Under the pieces are notes generated by a model. The model ran no database searches. It was given only the letters and a program-made list of their open reading frames with translations, and had not been told where the DNA came from. A stretch of DNA of 64,000 bases from NCBI GenBank assembly GCA_017630195.1, contig JAGBVS010000067.1, positions 1 to 64,000 of the forward strand, written 5' to 3'. Shown piece after piece: positions 35,708 through 43,429 of this stretch. Origin of the DNA: Bacteroidales bacterium (lineage in GTDB: Bacteria; Bacteroidota; Bacteroidia; Bacteroidales; F082). Within the stretch, counting starts at the first letter, position 1. Each line of letters opens with the position of its first letter. Position numbers and translations under genes: made by a program.

Positions 35708-36784
35708 ATGAAAAAACTATTAATCATCGCATGTTTGTTCTTCGCATGGCAATTTAAAGCGGAGGCATGTACGGGCATCTCGATGTTTTCGGCAGATGGC
35801 TCTTATTTTCAAGCACGAACAATAGAATGGGCTGGCACAAATCTTAACAGCATGTATGTTGTTGTGCCACGTAATTTCAATCAGACATCCTTCACTCCAA
35901 AAGGACAAAACGGAATGACGTTCAAGTCTAAATATGGTTACATTGGACTTGCCGTACATGAAAAGGAATTCATAGCAGAAGGCCTCAACGAAGCAGGCTT
36001 GTCTGCCGGTCTGTTCTATTTTCCTAACTATGGCAGCTATCAACTGTATGACGAAAAGTACAATTCAACGACTATTGCCGACTTGCAATTAGTGTCGTGG
36101 ATTTTGTCGCAGTTCGCTACCGTAGATGAAGTGAAGGCTAATATTAATAATGTGCGTGTCGTCTCACTTATGGGAGGCGATGGCTCTGAAGAGGCTATCC
36201 ACTGGAGAATAGGCGACAAATCGGGAAAACAGATTGTGATAGAAATTGAAAACGGAGTGACTCATATCTATGACAATCCTATCGGTGTCTTGACAAACGC
36301 TCCTAATTTTCCTTGGCATCTGTCTAATTTAAGCAACTACATTAACCTTACTCCTATAAATCCTACTGCACATGAAATGGCTGGCTTTATGGTAAAGCCT
36401 ATAGGTCACGGCAATGGATTTCTCGGTTTACCTGGAGATTTCACACCTCCTTCACGTTTTGTGAGAGCCGCTTTCTTCAAGTCAACAGCTCCTATGTTGG
36501 CTACTGCAAGAGCTACAATGCTTCAATGTTTTCATATCTTGAACAATTTTGATATTCCAATCGGAATGAATTTCCCTAAAAACGAAATCCCTAACTTGCC
36601 AAGTGCAACACAATGGACTTCAGTGATAGATTTGACAAACTCAGTCGTTTATTACAAGACTTTCGATAACAACAATATCAGAATGATTGATTTGAAAAAC
36701 ATCGACTTCGGTAAAGTAAAATATCAATACCAGAGATTGGATGAACCTAATTCACAGCCTGTGGAAGTGGTGACTGTTAGTTAA
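35708..36784 (+). CDS. Secreted choloylglycine-hydrolase-family (Ntn) amidase
   Basis: Ntn-hydrolases of this family cleave linear amides such as conjugated bile salts or penicillin V. From the ATG at 35708, a signal peptide (MKKLLIIACLFFAWQFKAEA) ends directly before Cys21, so cleavage would expose the nucleophile. Arg37 and the position of the catalytic Asp sit 16 and 19 residues later; here the Asp is Glu40 (ARTIEW), unusual. LTNAPNF (about 195-201) and the PPSRFVRAAF arginines (about 250) fit the remaining active-site residues. Length after cleavage is about 338. An upstream in-frame ATG (35675) is less likely. Substrate is unknown. Confidence 0.87.
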   Translation: MKKLLIIACLFFAWQFKAEACTGISMFSADGSYFQARTIEWAGTNLNSMYVVVPRNFNQTSFTPKGQNGMTFKSKYGYIGLAVHEKEFIAEGLNEAGLSAGLFYFPNYGSYQLYDEKYNSTTIADLQLVSWILSQFATVDEVKANINNVRVVSLMGGDGSEEAIHWRIGDKSGKQIVIEIENGVTHIYDNPIGVLTNAPNFPWHLSNLSNYINLTPINPTAHEMAGFMVKPIGHGNGFLGLPGDFTPPSRFVRAAFFKSTAPMLATARATMLQCFHILNNFDIPIGMNFPKNEIPNLPSATQWTSVIDLTNSVVYYKTFDNNNIRMIDLKNIDFGKVKYQYQRLDEPNSQPVEVVTVS

Positions 36785-36787
36785 TGA

Positions 36788-36908
36788 AGTCGATAAGTCA
36801 ATAAGTCGATAAGTCAATGAGTCAGTAAGTTGATAAGTAAAAAGGGAGTTACTAAGTATTAGTAGCTCCCTTAACTTATAGACTTATAGACTCATAGACT
36901 CATAGACT
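36788..36908. repeat. Inverted period-9 arrays flanking the ackA terminator
   Basis: Left array 36788-36838 (units such as GTCGATAAGTCAATAA); right array 36874-36908 (units of ACTTATAG/ACTCATAG), in opposite orientation. The right array covers the ackA stop and its last two codons. A conventional hairpin (36842-36872) sits between the arms. Confidence 0.85.
36842..36872. terminator. Bidirectional terminator between the amidase and ackA
   Basis: A 14-base-pair stem AAGGGAGTTACTAA-gta-TTAGTAGCTCCCTT with a 3-base loop lies between two convergent genes, framed by the period-9 arrays. It lacks a long T-run. Confidence 0.75.
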
Positions 36909-38105
36909 TTTAACAATGTCGTATGTATCTTTAGCAATCATGTATTCTTCGTCAGTTGGGAATACAACTACTGTCACTTTAGAATCTGGAGTTGAGATAA
37001 TGCGAGCTTCGCCCATTGTAGCGTCGTTAGCTTCCATGTCGATTTTAACTCCGAGATATTCCATATCTTGTAAGATTGGACCTCTCATGAACCAAGCGTT
37101 TTCGCCTATGCCGCCTGTCATGACGATAATATCAACGCCGTTCATCACTGCTGCATAAGCACCGATATATTTTTTGACGCGATGTTTGAACATGTCGAAA
37201 GCGTATGTTGCACGTTCGTCGCCAGCTTCTTTGCCAGCTCTAACGTCACGCATATCTTGTTTATCGCCAGTAATACCGATGAGACCAGACTTCTTGTTAA
37301 CGAGAGTGTTCATTTGTTTAAGGTCATAACCTTCTTTTTCAGCGATATACATGAACACACCAAGGTCAAGGTCACCTGTGCGGCTTCCCATCATGAGACC
37401 TTCAACAGGAGTGAAACCCATTGATGTATCGACAGATTTGCCGTTTTTAACAGCTGCTATAGAAGCGCCGCTGCCGAGATGGCAAGTGATGATTTTTTGG
37501 TCGTTCCAGTCTTTACCAACAAATTTAGCTGCATTTTCAGCGACATATTTGTGGCTTGTTCCGTGGAATCCATAACGGCGTACGCGGTATTTTTCGTAAT
37601 ATTCGTAAGGGACAGGGTAAAGATAAGCAGCTGGTTCCATTGTTGAATGGAATGCAGTGTCGAAGCAGCCACCTTGTTTAACGTTAGGAAGCAATTCTGT
37701 AACAGCTTTTACGCCTGCCATACATGCTGGGTTGTGGAGTGGAGCGAGGTCGATGAGCTCTTCCATGAGTTCCATGACACTGTTGTCGATAAGGACGCTC
37801 TTGGTGAATTTTTCACCGCCATGAACCAAACGATGACCAACGGCACCGATTTCGTCCAAAGATTTTATAACGCCGTGATTTTCATCAAGCAATGCGTTAA
37901 GAACTATACTAATACCTACTGTGTGATTTGGAATAGGAAGTTGTTCATAATATTTTTCTCCATTCCATTTATGAGTAAACTCTCCCATTTCGAGACCGAT
38001 ACGTTCGAGGATACCTTTTGCCATGACAGTGTGTTCATTGTCATTAATGTCAAAAAGCTGATATTTGATTGAAGAACTGCCGCAGTTTAAAACTAAAACT
38101 TTCAT
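36900..38105 (-). CDS. ackA: Acetate kinase
   Basis: Converts acetyl phosphate and ADP to acetate and ATP, the energy-yielding end of acetate fermentation. The N-terminal signature KVLVLNCGSSSIKYQLF and the VGHRLVHGG and YGFHGTSHKYV segments are classic. At 401 residues it is complete. The C-terminal KSL and stop lie in a period-9 repeat, as in gadB. It follows pta after 107 bases that contain a strong palindrome, so the two probably form one unit transcribed from the pta promoter. Confidence 0.97.
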   Translation of the reverse strand: MKVLVLNCGSSSIKYQLFDINDNEHTVMAKGILERIGLEMGEFTHKWNGEKYYEQLPIPNHTVGISIVLNALLDENHGVIKSLDEIGAVGHRLVHGGEKFTKSVLIDNSVMELMEELIDLAPLHNPACMAGVKAVTELLPNVKQGGCFDTAFHSTMEPAAYLYPVPYEYYEKYRVRRYGFHGTSHKYVAENAAKFVGKDWNDQKIITCHLGSGASIAAVKNGKSVDTSMGFTPVEGLMMGSRTGDLDLGVFMYIAEKEGYDLKQMNTLVNKKSGLIGITGDKQDMRDVRAGKEAGDERATYAFDMFKHRVKKYIGAYAAVMNGVDIIVMTGGIGENAWFMRGPILQDMEYLGVKIDMEANDATMGEARIISTPDSKVTVVVFPTDEEYMIAKDTYDIVKSL

Positions 38106-38141
38106 TTTTTTATAATTGGGTTAAAAATTATTGTCGAAAAG

Positions 38142-38187
38142 AGAGACGTGTCAATGTGCGTTGTTGTAGTTACATTGACGCGTCTCT
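38142..38187. repeat. Palindrome between pta and ackA
   Basis: AGAGACGTGTCAATGT pairs with ACATTGACGCGTCTCT (16 pairs with one G-U), 14-base loop. Arms match the AGAGACGCAC hairpin at 26964 and the GTCAATG arms at 4033. In the transcript it would form a strong hairpin without a T-run, possibly affecting processing or stability of the pta-ackA message. Confidence 0.8.
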
Positions 38188-38189
38188 GC

Positions 38190-38222
38190 AATTATGAATT
38201 ATGCATTGAGAATTATGAATTC
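38190..38222. repeat. ATTCATAATTCTCAATGCATAATT repeat at the pta 3' end
   Basis: On the coding (minus) strand the array starts in the last pta codons (AAT TCA, giving NS) and contains the TAA stop. Related to repeats at the adk and queA ends. Confidence 0.7.
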
Positions 38223-39223
38223 TTTTGAGCTATTGCTTGATTACATGTGATAGCGACGAGTTTATAGATGTCGTCTATTGAACAGCCGCGACTTAAATCG
38301 TTGCAAGGTTTAGCGAATCCTTGGAGAACCGGACCTACAGCTTCTGCGCCAGCGAGACGTTGAACGAGTTTGTAAGCGATGTTACCGACTTCCAATCTTG
38401 GGAATACCAATGTGTTAGCTTTACCAGCCACTTCGCTGTTAGGAGCTTTGCTTGCGCCTACAGATGGAACGATAGCGGCATCAGCTTGTAATTCACCGTC
38501 GATGCATAAGTCTGGACGCATTTCTTTTGCCAATCTTGTAGCTTCAATGACTTTGTCAACATCTTCATGTTTTGCAGAGCCTTTTGTTGAGAAACTCAAC
38601 ATTGCCACTTTAGGGTCTATTTTGGCGATGTTCTTTGCAGTGTCGGCTGTACAGACAGCGATTTCTGCGAGTTGTTCTGCTGTTGGGACAGGAGTTACAG
38701 CGCAGTCGGCGCAAACGATCTTGCCGTCTGTTCCGTATTTGTCGTTAGGTAAGAACATGATGAAAGCGCCAGATACGCAAGAAACGCCTGGAGCAGTCTT
38801 GATAATTTGCAATGCTGGACGGAGCATGTCGCCTGTTGTGCTGCGAGCGCCGCTAACCAAACCGTCGGCATCGCCAGCTTTAAGCATCAAAACGCCAAGA
38901 TACATGAAATTTTCTGCCAATCCTTGAGCTTGTTCCATTGTCATGCCTTTGCTTTTGCGAATTTCAAAAAGCAAATTTGCATATTTATCTCTTTCTGGAT
39001 TGTTTTTAGGGTCGATGATAGTTGCCTTGTCGATGTTTTTCAATTCAAATTCAGCAGCCATATCTTTGATTGTCTGCGCTGGTCCAATAAGAATTACATC
39101 AGCGATGCCATCAGCAATAAGTTGATCGGCAGCTTTTAATGTTCTTGGTTCATCACCTTCAGGAAGCACAATGCGTTGTCTGTTTTCACGCGCATTTTGT
39201 TTTATTTGTTCTATAAGATCCAT
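38213..39223 (-). CDS. pta: Phosphate acetyltransferase
   Basis: Converts acetyl-CoA and phosphate to acetyl phosphate for AckA. Signatures include ADGLVSGARSTTGDMLRPALQIIKT, LSFSTKGSA and VFPRLEVGNIAYKLVQRLAGAE followed by GPVLQGFAKPCNDLSRGC. At 336 residues it is the short form without the N-terminal regulatory domains of E. coli Pta. It has a good promoter upstream and leads a pta-ackA unit. The end (KNS, stop) coincides with a repeat. Confidence 0.96.
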   Translation of the reverse strand: MDLIEQIKQNARENRQRIVLPEGDEPRTLKAADQLIADGIADVILIGPAQTIKDMAAEFELKNIDKATIIDPKNNPERDKYANLLFEIRKSKGMTMEQAQGLAENFMYLGVLMLKAGDADGLVSGARSTTGDMLRPALQIIKTAPGVSCVSGAFIMFLPNDKYGTDGKIVCADCAVTPVPTAEQLAEIAVCTADTAKNIAKIDPKVAMLSFSTKGSAKHEDVDKVIEATRLAKEMRPDLCIDGELQADAAIVPSVGASKAPNSEVAGKANTLVFPRLEVGNIAYKLVQRLAGAEAVGPVLQGFAKPCNDLSRGCSIDDIYKLVAITCNQAIAQKNS

Positions 39224-39261
39224 ATTATTTATTGTTAATTATTAAATTTTCTTACAAGCTA

Positions 39262-39292
39262 CAAAGGTAAGAATCTATTCTAAAAATTCAAA
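39262..39292 (-). promoter_or_regulatory. Promoter of pta-ackA
   Basis: On the minus strand TTTG and TACCTTTG are 19 bases apart, about 38 bases before the pta ATG. Confidence 0.75.
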
Positions 39293-39307
39293 AAAAAATC
39301 TTATTAT

Positions 39308-39339
39308 TTTGCTAAGAAAAAAACAAAAATGTAATTTTG
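39308..39339 (+). promoter_or_regulatory. Promoter of the DUF4271-hemD region
   Basis: TTTG and TAATTTTG are 20 bases apart, 19 bases before the ATG at 39359. It diverges from the pta promoter. Confidence 0.7.
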
Positions 39340-39358
39340 CAGTTCGAAAAAAATATTA

Positions 39359-40171
39359 ATGACAATATTGAACTGTATGAAAACAAAACCGTTAAATTGT
39401 ACTTTAAGCAACGATACAGTGAATGGATTTTATTCTGAAGTTCAAAGCATTGATAATCAATATAAAGATTTTAAATTCATAACTGAGAAATCAGGAGAAT
39501 GGGAAGGTCCTCAGCATCGGGAAATCTCCTATATTAGTGCTGGTTGGAACTTTATGATATTGTTTTTGGCAATAATTATCGTTGTTCTCAACAAGTTTTT
39601 ATTTCCTCAACGATTCGCTTCCTTTATGGTAATGTCATTTCAAAATGGAGGAAGCGATAGGATAATAAGGGAAAATCCTTCGATTTTCAATATAATATCT
39701 TTATCGTCTGTAGTTGCATTTGTACTGACATTTTCTATGTTTGTACAAAAATTTTATGTCATATATGGAGGCAACGATATACTTCACGACAACATAAATT
39801 TCTTTTTTGATGTCGTTACCGTGACAACAACAATATTCATATTCAATTATTTGCTTACGTTGTTTTATTCATGGCTTATAAAAACAGCTGCGTTATTGCA
39901 TTTTCATGTCAATCTGCATATATCTACAATGGCAACAACCAACGTCATTCTTATGCCTATGATGCTGATATTATTTTTCTATCCATATAAGTTTTTATGC
40001 GTGATAATTATTGCAATATTATTGATATTATTCTCTATACGATTTGTTAAATTATTAATTGAGGTGCGAATGTTATCTAAATTAAATTTTGTAAATATTT
40101 TTTTGTATCTTTGCACCGTCGAAATTTTACCGATTTTGATAATATTTAAAATGGTTCTTATGGCAGTATAA
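39359..40171 (+). CDS. DUF4271 membrane protein
   Basis: 270 residues with about six hydrophobic segments in the C-terminal four-fifths (WNFMILFLAIIIVVLNKFLF near residue 63; ATTNVILMPMMLILFFYPY near 190). The family, DUF4271, is restricted to Bacteroidota and usually lies beside uroporphyrinogen-III synthase, as here. Function is unknown. The second in-frame ATG (39377) is an equally possible start. The gene is unusually AT-rich compared with hemD. Confidence 0.85.
   Translation: MTILNCMKTKPLNCTLSNDTVNGFYSEVQSIDNQYKDFKFITEKSGEWEGPQHREISYISAGWNFMILFLAIIIVVLNKFLFPQRFASFMVMSFQNGGSDRIIRENPSIFNIISLSSVVAFVLTFSMFVQKFYVIYGGNDILHDNINFFFDVVTVTTTIFIFNYLLTLFYSWLIKTAALLHFHVNLHISTMATTNVILMPMMLILFFYPYKFLCVIIIAILLILFSIRFVKLLIEVRMLSKLNFVNIFLYLCTVEILPILIIFKMVLMAV
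40106..40113 (+). promoter_or_regulatory. Internal -7 element (TATCTTTG) ahead of hemD
   Basis: Located inside the end of the DUF4271 gene, 135 bases before the hemD ATG. No -33 TTG stands at the usual distance. Confidence 0.4.
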
Positions 40172-40248
40172 AGCTATGGAAATCATTTTACTATGTTCTT
40201 AAAATTGATTAAAATTCTGTGATTAGTAAAAGATAAAAAAGTTTGTAG

Positions 40249-41013
40249 ATGAAGATTAAATCAATCCTTTTGTCGCAGCCTAAGCCTGCTGATGTAGCCA
40301 AAACACCATACGAAGCAATCATTAAAAAGTATAACGTCAACATAGAATTTGAAAAATTTATTAAGTTAGAAGACGTTTCAGCAAGCGAATTAAGACAAGA
40401 GAAAGTAAAACTCACCGATTTTACCGCAATTATTCTTACAAGTCGTAACACCATTGACCATTTTTTCCGTATCGCAAAAGAAATGCGCTACACCATTCCT
40501 GAAGATTTGAAGTATTTCTGTGTCAATGAAACGACTGCTCAATACCTTCAGCATTACATTCAATACAGAAAAAGAAAGATATTCTACGGCAAGCAAACTT
40601 TCGCCGACCTCGTTGAGATAATGAAAAAGCATAAAGAAGAGAAGTATTTCTTGCCAAGCTCCAATTTGGTTACTGAAGATCATGACGGCATGCTCTCAGA
40701 AGCGAAATTGGATTATACCAAAGCTGTCATCTTCCGCACAGTGTCAGCTGATTTGTCACACGTTGACATTAATAAATACGATATGCTTGTGTTCTTCAGC
40801 CCAGCTGGTATCGACTCATTGAAAGCTAATTTCCCAGATTTCGTCCAAAATGAAAACATCGCCATAGGCGGCTTCGGACATTCTACATGTGAAGCCATCA
40901 CTGAAGCCGGCTACACATTGAACTTCAGTGCGCCAACACCAACATGCCCATCAATGAACATGGCAATCGAAGAGTTTATCAGCAACGAAATCAAAAAAGC
41001 CAAGAAAAAATAA
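40249..41013 (+). CDS. hemD: Uroporphyrinogen-III synthase
   Basis: Cyclises hydroxymethylbilane for tetrapyrrole synthesis. The protein (254 residues) is of the divergent Bacteroidota type: ILLSQPKPADVAKTPYEAI opening, the AIILTSRNTIDHFF hinge and LVFFSPAGIDSLKANFPDFV near residue 185, then FGHSTCEAITEAG. HemD sequences vary greatly, so the gene order (DUF4271-hemD-rnpA-yidD) supports the call. No other heme genes are in the window. Confidence 0.88.
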   Translation: MKIKSILLSQPKPADVAKTPYEAIIKKYNVNIEFEKFIKLEDVSASELRQEKVKLTDFTAIILTSRNTIDHFFRIAKEMRYTIPEDLKYFCVNETTAQYLQHYIQYRKRKIFYGKQTFADLVEIMKKHKEEKYFLPSSNLVTEDHDGMLSEAKLDYTKAVIFRTVSADLSHVDINKYDMLVFFSPAGIDSLKANFPDFVQNENIAIGGFGHSTCEAITEAGYTLNFSAPTPTCPSMNMAIEEFISNEIKKAKKK

Positions 41014-41018
41014 TTTCG

Positions 41019-41435
41019 ATGAACGAAGGACTTCCGAAAGAACAGCGTCTATATAAAAAGAAAGCTATAGAAACATTATTCGGAAAGGGTAAAGGATTTA
41101 ACTTTTATCCTTTCCGAGTTGTTGTTTATGCGCATGATTCTGAAGAAGATGAGCCATCAATTCCTCGTTTCCTCGTATCTGTCTCCAAAAAAAGATTCCA
41201 TCACGCCGTAAAACGTAACAGAGTGAAACGACTCGTACGTGAAGCTTGGAGAAGAAACAAATCAGAACTAATTGTTAAATGTGAAAAACATCAAATCACT
41301 TTTGACATCGCACTTGTTTATACAGCAACAGTAATTTTATCGTACGAAGAGATAGAAAAGAAAATAAAACAACTATCTTTGCGTTTGAATAATACCTATT
41401 TCCATGATGAAGAAAATAGCACAACTGCCAGCTGA
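41019..41435 (+). CDS. rnpA: Ribonuclease P protein component
   Basis: Assists the RNase P RNA in 5' maturation of tRNAs. The ATG at 41019, 5 bases after the hemD stop, gives [21 protein letters not shown] and 138 residues; an upstream in-frame ATG would run into hemD. The RNR signature is present ([18 protein letters not shown], residues about 65-82), with the [13 protein letters not shown] strand before it. Its 3' end overlaps yidD by 32 bases, the usual rnpA-yidD coupling. Confidence 0.95.
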   Translation: MNEGLPKEQRLYKKKAIETLFGKGKGFNFYPFRVVVYAHDSEEDEPSIPRFLVSVSKKRFHHAVKRNRVKRLVREAWRRNKSELIVKCEKHQITFDIALVYTATVILSYEEIEKKIKQLSLRLNNTYFHDEENSTTAS

Positions 41436-41637
41436 ATTTTTGATATTGCTAATACGCATTTATCAGGTGACATTGTCGCCGTTCATAGGCAGAAACTGCA
41501 GATATTCACCAACTTGCTCTAATTATGGAATTGAGGCAATAAAAAAATATGGCGCCATAAAAGGAGGTTGGCTGACTATAAAAAGAATATTATCATGTAA
41601 TCCATGGGGCGGCAGCGGATATGACCCAGTCCCGTAA
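41404..41637 (+). CDS. yidD: Membrane protein insertion efficiency factor YidD
   Basis: A 77-residue protein (DUF37) that assists membrane-protein insertion. The conserved [34 protein letters not shown] and [13 protein letters not shown] segments, with their cysteines, are unmistakable. The start overlaps rnpA; either of two consecutive ATGs may be used. After the stop come TTAGG-type repeats and an inverted pair. Confidence 0.95.
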   Translation: MMKKIAQLPAEFLILLIRIYQVTLSPFIGRNCRYSPTCSNYGIEAIKKYGAIKGGWLTIKRILSCNPWGGSGYDPVP

Positions 41638-41638
41638 T

Positions 41639-41712
41639 AATTAGGTATTAGGAGTTAGGAATGATTGTAGTGGCGTATCAATAATTCCTTATGAAATAAA
41701 TATTGATGCGTC
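41639..41712. repeat. TTAGG-type repeats and GGCGTATCAATA/TATTGATGCGTC inverted pair
   Basis: 41639-41664 is ATTAGGTATTAGGAGTTAGGAA, the family seen at 1302 and 22446. The 12-base arms at 41672-41683 and 41701-41712 resemble the palindromes at 4033 and 38142. Confidence 0.65.
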
Positions 41713-41737
41713 TTAATTATGAATTAAGATTTTTGTT

Positions 41738-43390
41738 ATGAATAAATTAAGACTTTTATTATTTGTATTGTTGTTTTTCCCAATCTTATCTTTCTCTCAA
41801 GAAAAACAAAACAACTTTGAAATCTCAAAAAGCATCGATATTTATAATAATGTGTTCAGATACCTTAACCAAAATTATGTCGATGAGATAAATCCTGCCG
41901 AACTCAATGAGATTGCAATCAATGCGATGCTTAAAGAATTAGATCCATATACTGTATTTATCCCCGAGTCAGAAATTGAAGATGTAAGACTGCTTACGAT
42001 GGGTGAATATGGCGGAATAGGCTCCATAATATCTTATTATGACGATAATGTACATATCTCAGAACCTTACGAGAACTTCCCTGCTCACAAAGCCGGACTT
42101 CTCCCTGGTGACGCTATAATGGAAATAAACGGAGTCAATACTGAGAAAAAAACAGTGGCTGAAGTGAGCGAGCTCCTTAAAGGCCAGCCAGGTTCCAAAC
42201 TTACTCTTAAAATAAAACGCGAAGGCGAGAAAGATATAATCACTAAGACTCTCACTCGTGAAAAAATCAAAATCGACAATATTCCTTATTATACTGTTCT
42301 TGAGGGCGGTGTGGCTTATATCATCCTGAATCAATTTACTAAAGACGCTGCTAAAGAATTGAAAGAAGCCTTCTTGGAAATGAAAGCTCAAAACGAACTC
42401 AAAGGTCTTGTCATCGACCTCAGAGGCAATGGCGGCGGCCTGCTCAACGAAGCTGTAGATATTGTAAACCTCTTCGTGCCCAAAAATAAACTCGTCGTTT
42501 ATACTCAAGGTAAAACCCCTGAACAAAATAGAAATTATTACACAAAACAAGAACCTGAAGATACTGAAATTCCTCTCGCTATACTTGTAAATCAATCAAG
42601 TGCGTCGGCAAGTGAAATCGTATCAGGCTCGATTCAGGATTTTGACAGAGGCGTAATCGTAGGACAGAGAACTTTCGGTAAAGGATTGGTACAAAACATC
42701 TTACCAATGAATTATAATACTCAGATGAAAGTTACTGTTTCTAAATATTATATCCCAAGCAAACGTTGCATCCAAGAAATAGATTATTCAAAAAAATCTA
42801 AAAACGATACTGTCGCCATGAACGACACTCTCGGTCCTCAATTCAAGACAGCTAACGGAAGAATAGTTTATGAAGGTCATGGCATTCAACCTGATGTGAA
42901 GATTGAACCTGAAATGGTATCGACAATTACTGTTCATCTTTACGCCCAAAATATGATTTTTAAATATGCCAATAAATTCTATAAAGAGCATAAGTCGATA
43001 GCTGCTCCAAATGAATTTGAAATCACTGACGAAATTTATGATGACTTCGTAAAATTTGTTGAACAACAAGACTTTAAATATACAAGTGAAAGTGAAAAAG
43101 ACTTCGAATTATTGGTTGAAACAGCAAAACTTGAAGGTTATTACGAAAAAATAAAGCCTCAACTCGACATTTTGGAAAATGAACTGAAAAATCATAAGGA
43201 CAACGATTTAATTAATAATAAAAAAGAGATTTCTGAAATACTTAAAATGGAAATCGTAGGTCGTTATTATTTCCAAAAAGGCAAGATAATTTCAACTTTG
43301 AAAGATGACGTGGAATTGAATCGCGCTGTTGAAATTCTGCTTAATTCTAATGGCGAAAATGAATATGAGAACTTACTTAAAAGTTTGTAG
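41738..43390 (+). CDS. S41-family C-terminal processing protease
   Basis: 550 residues. Signal peptide MNKLRLLLFVLLFFPILSFS. A PDZ domain spans about residues 85-170 (GIGSIISYYDDNVHISEPYENFPAHKAGLLPGDAIMEING). The S41 protease domain follows with QSSASASEI, whose Ser290 is followed 25 residues later by Lys315 (TFGKG), the serine-lysine dyad. It is a periplasmic or secreted protease that cleaves C-termini. The C-terminus (KSL) overlaps a repeat. It follows the hemD-rnpA-yidD run as in other Bacteroidota. Confidence 0.93.
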   Translation: MNKLRLLLFVLLFFPILSFSQEKQNNFEISKSIDIYNNVFRYLNQNYVDEINPAELNEIAINAMLKELDPYTVFIPESEIEDVRLLTMGEYGGIGSIISYYDDNVHISEPYENFPAHKAGLLPGDAIMEINGVNTEKKTVAEVSELLKGQPGSKLTLKIKREGEKDIITKTLTREKIKIDNIPYYTVLEGGVAYIILNQFTKDAAKELKEAFLEMKAQNELKGLVIDLRGNGGGLLNEAVDIVNLFVPKNKLVVYTQGKTPEQNRNYYTKQEPEDTEIPLAILVNQSSASASEIVSGSIQDFDRGVIVGQRTFGKGLVQNILPMNYNTQMKVTVSKYYIPSKRCIQEIDYSKKSKNDTVAMNDTLGPQFKTANGRIVYEGHGIQPDVKIEPEMVSTITVHLYAQNMIFKYANKFYKEHKSIAAPNEFEITDEIYDDFVKFVEQQDFKYTSESEKDFELLVETAKLEGYYEKIKPQLDILENELKNHKDNDLINNKKEISEILKMEIVGRYYFQKGKIISTLKDDVELNRAVEILLNSNGENEYENLLKSL

Positions 43391-43424
43391 TTTCTAAAGT
43401 TTAAGGTTCAAAGTTTAAAGTCAA
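43381..43424. repeat. AAAGTTTAAGGTTCAAAGTTT repeat at the S41 protease end
   Basis: The array starts in the last codons (AGT TTG TAG) and ends just before the next ATG (43430). It mirrors the CTTTAAAC units at 16515. Confidence 0.6.
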
Positions 43425-43429
43425 AAAAC

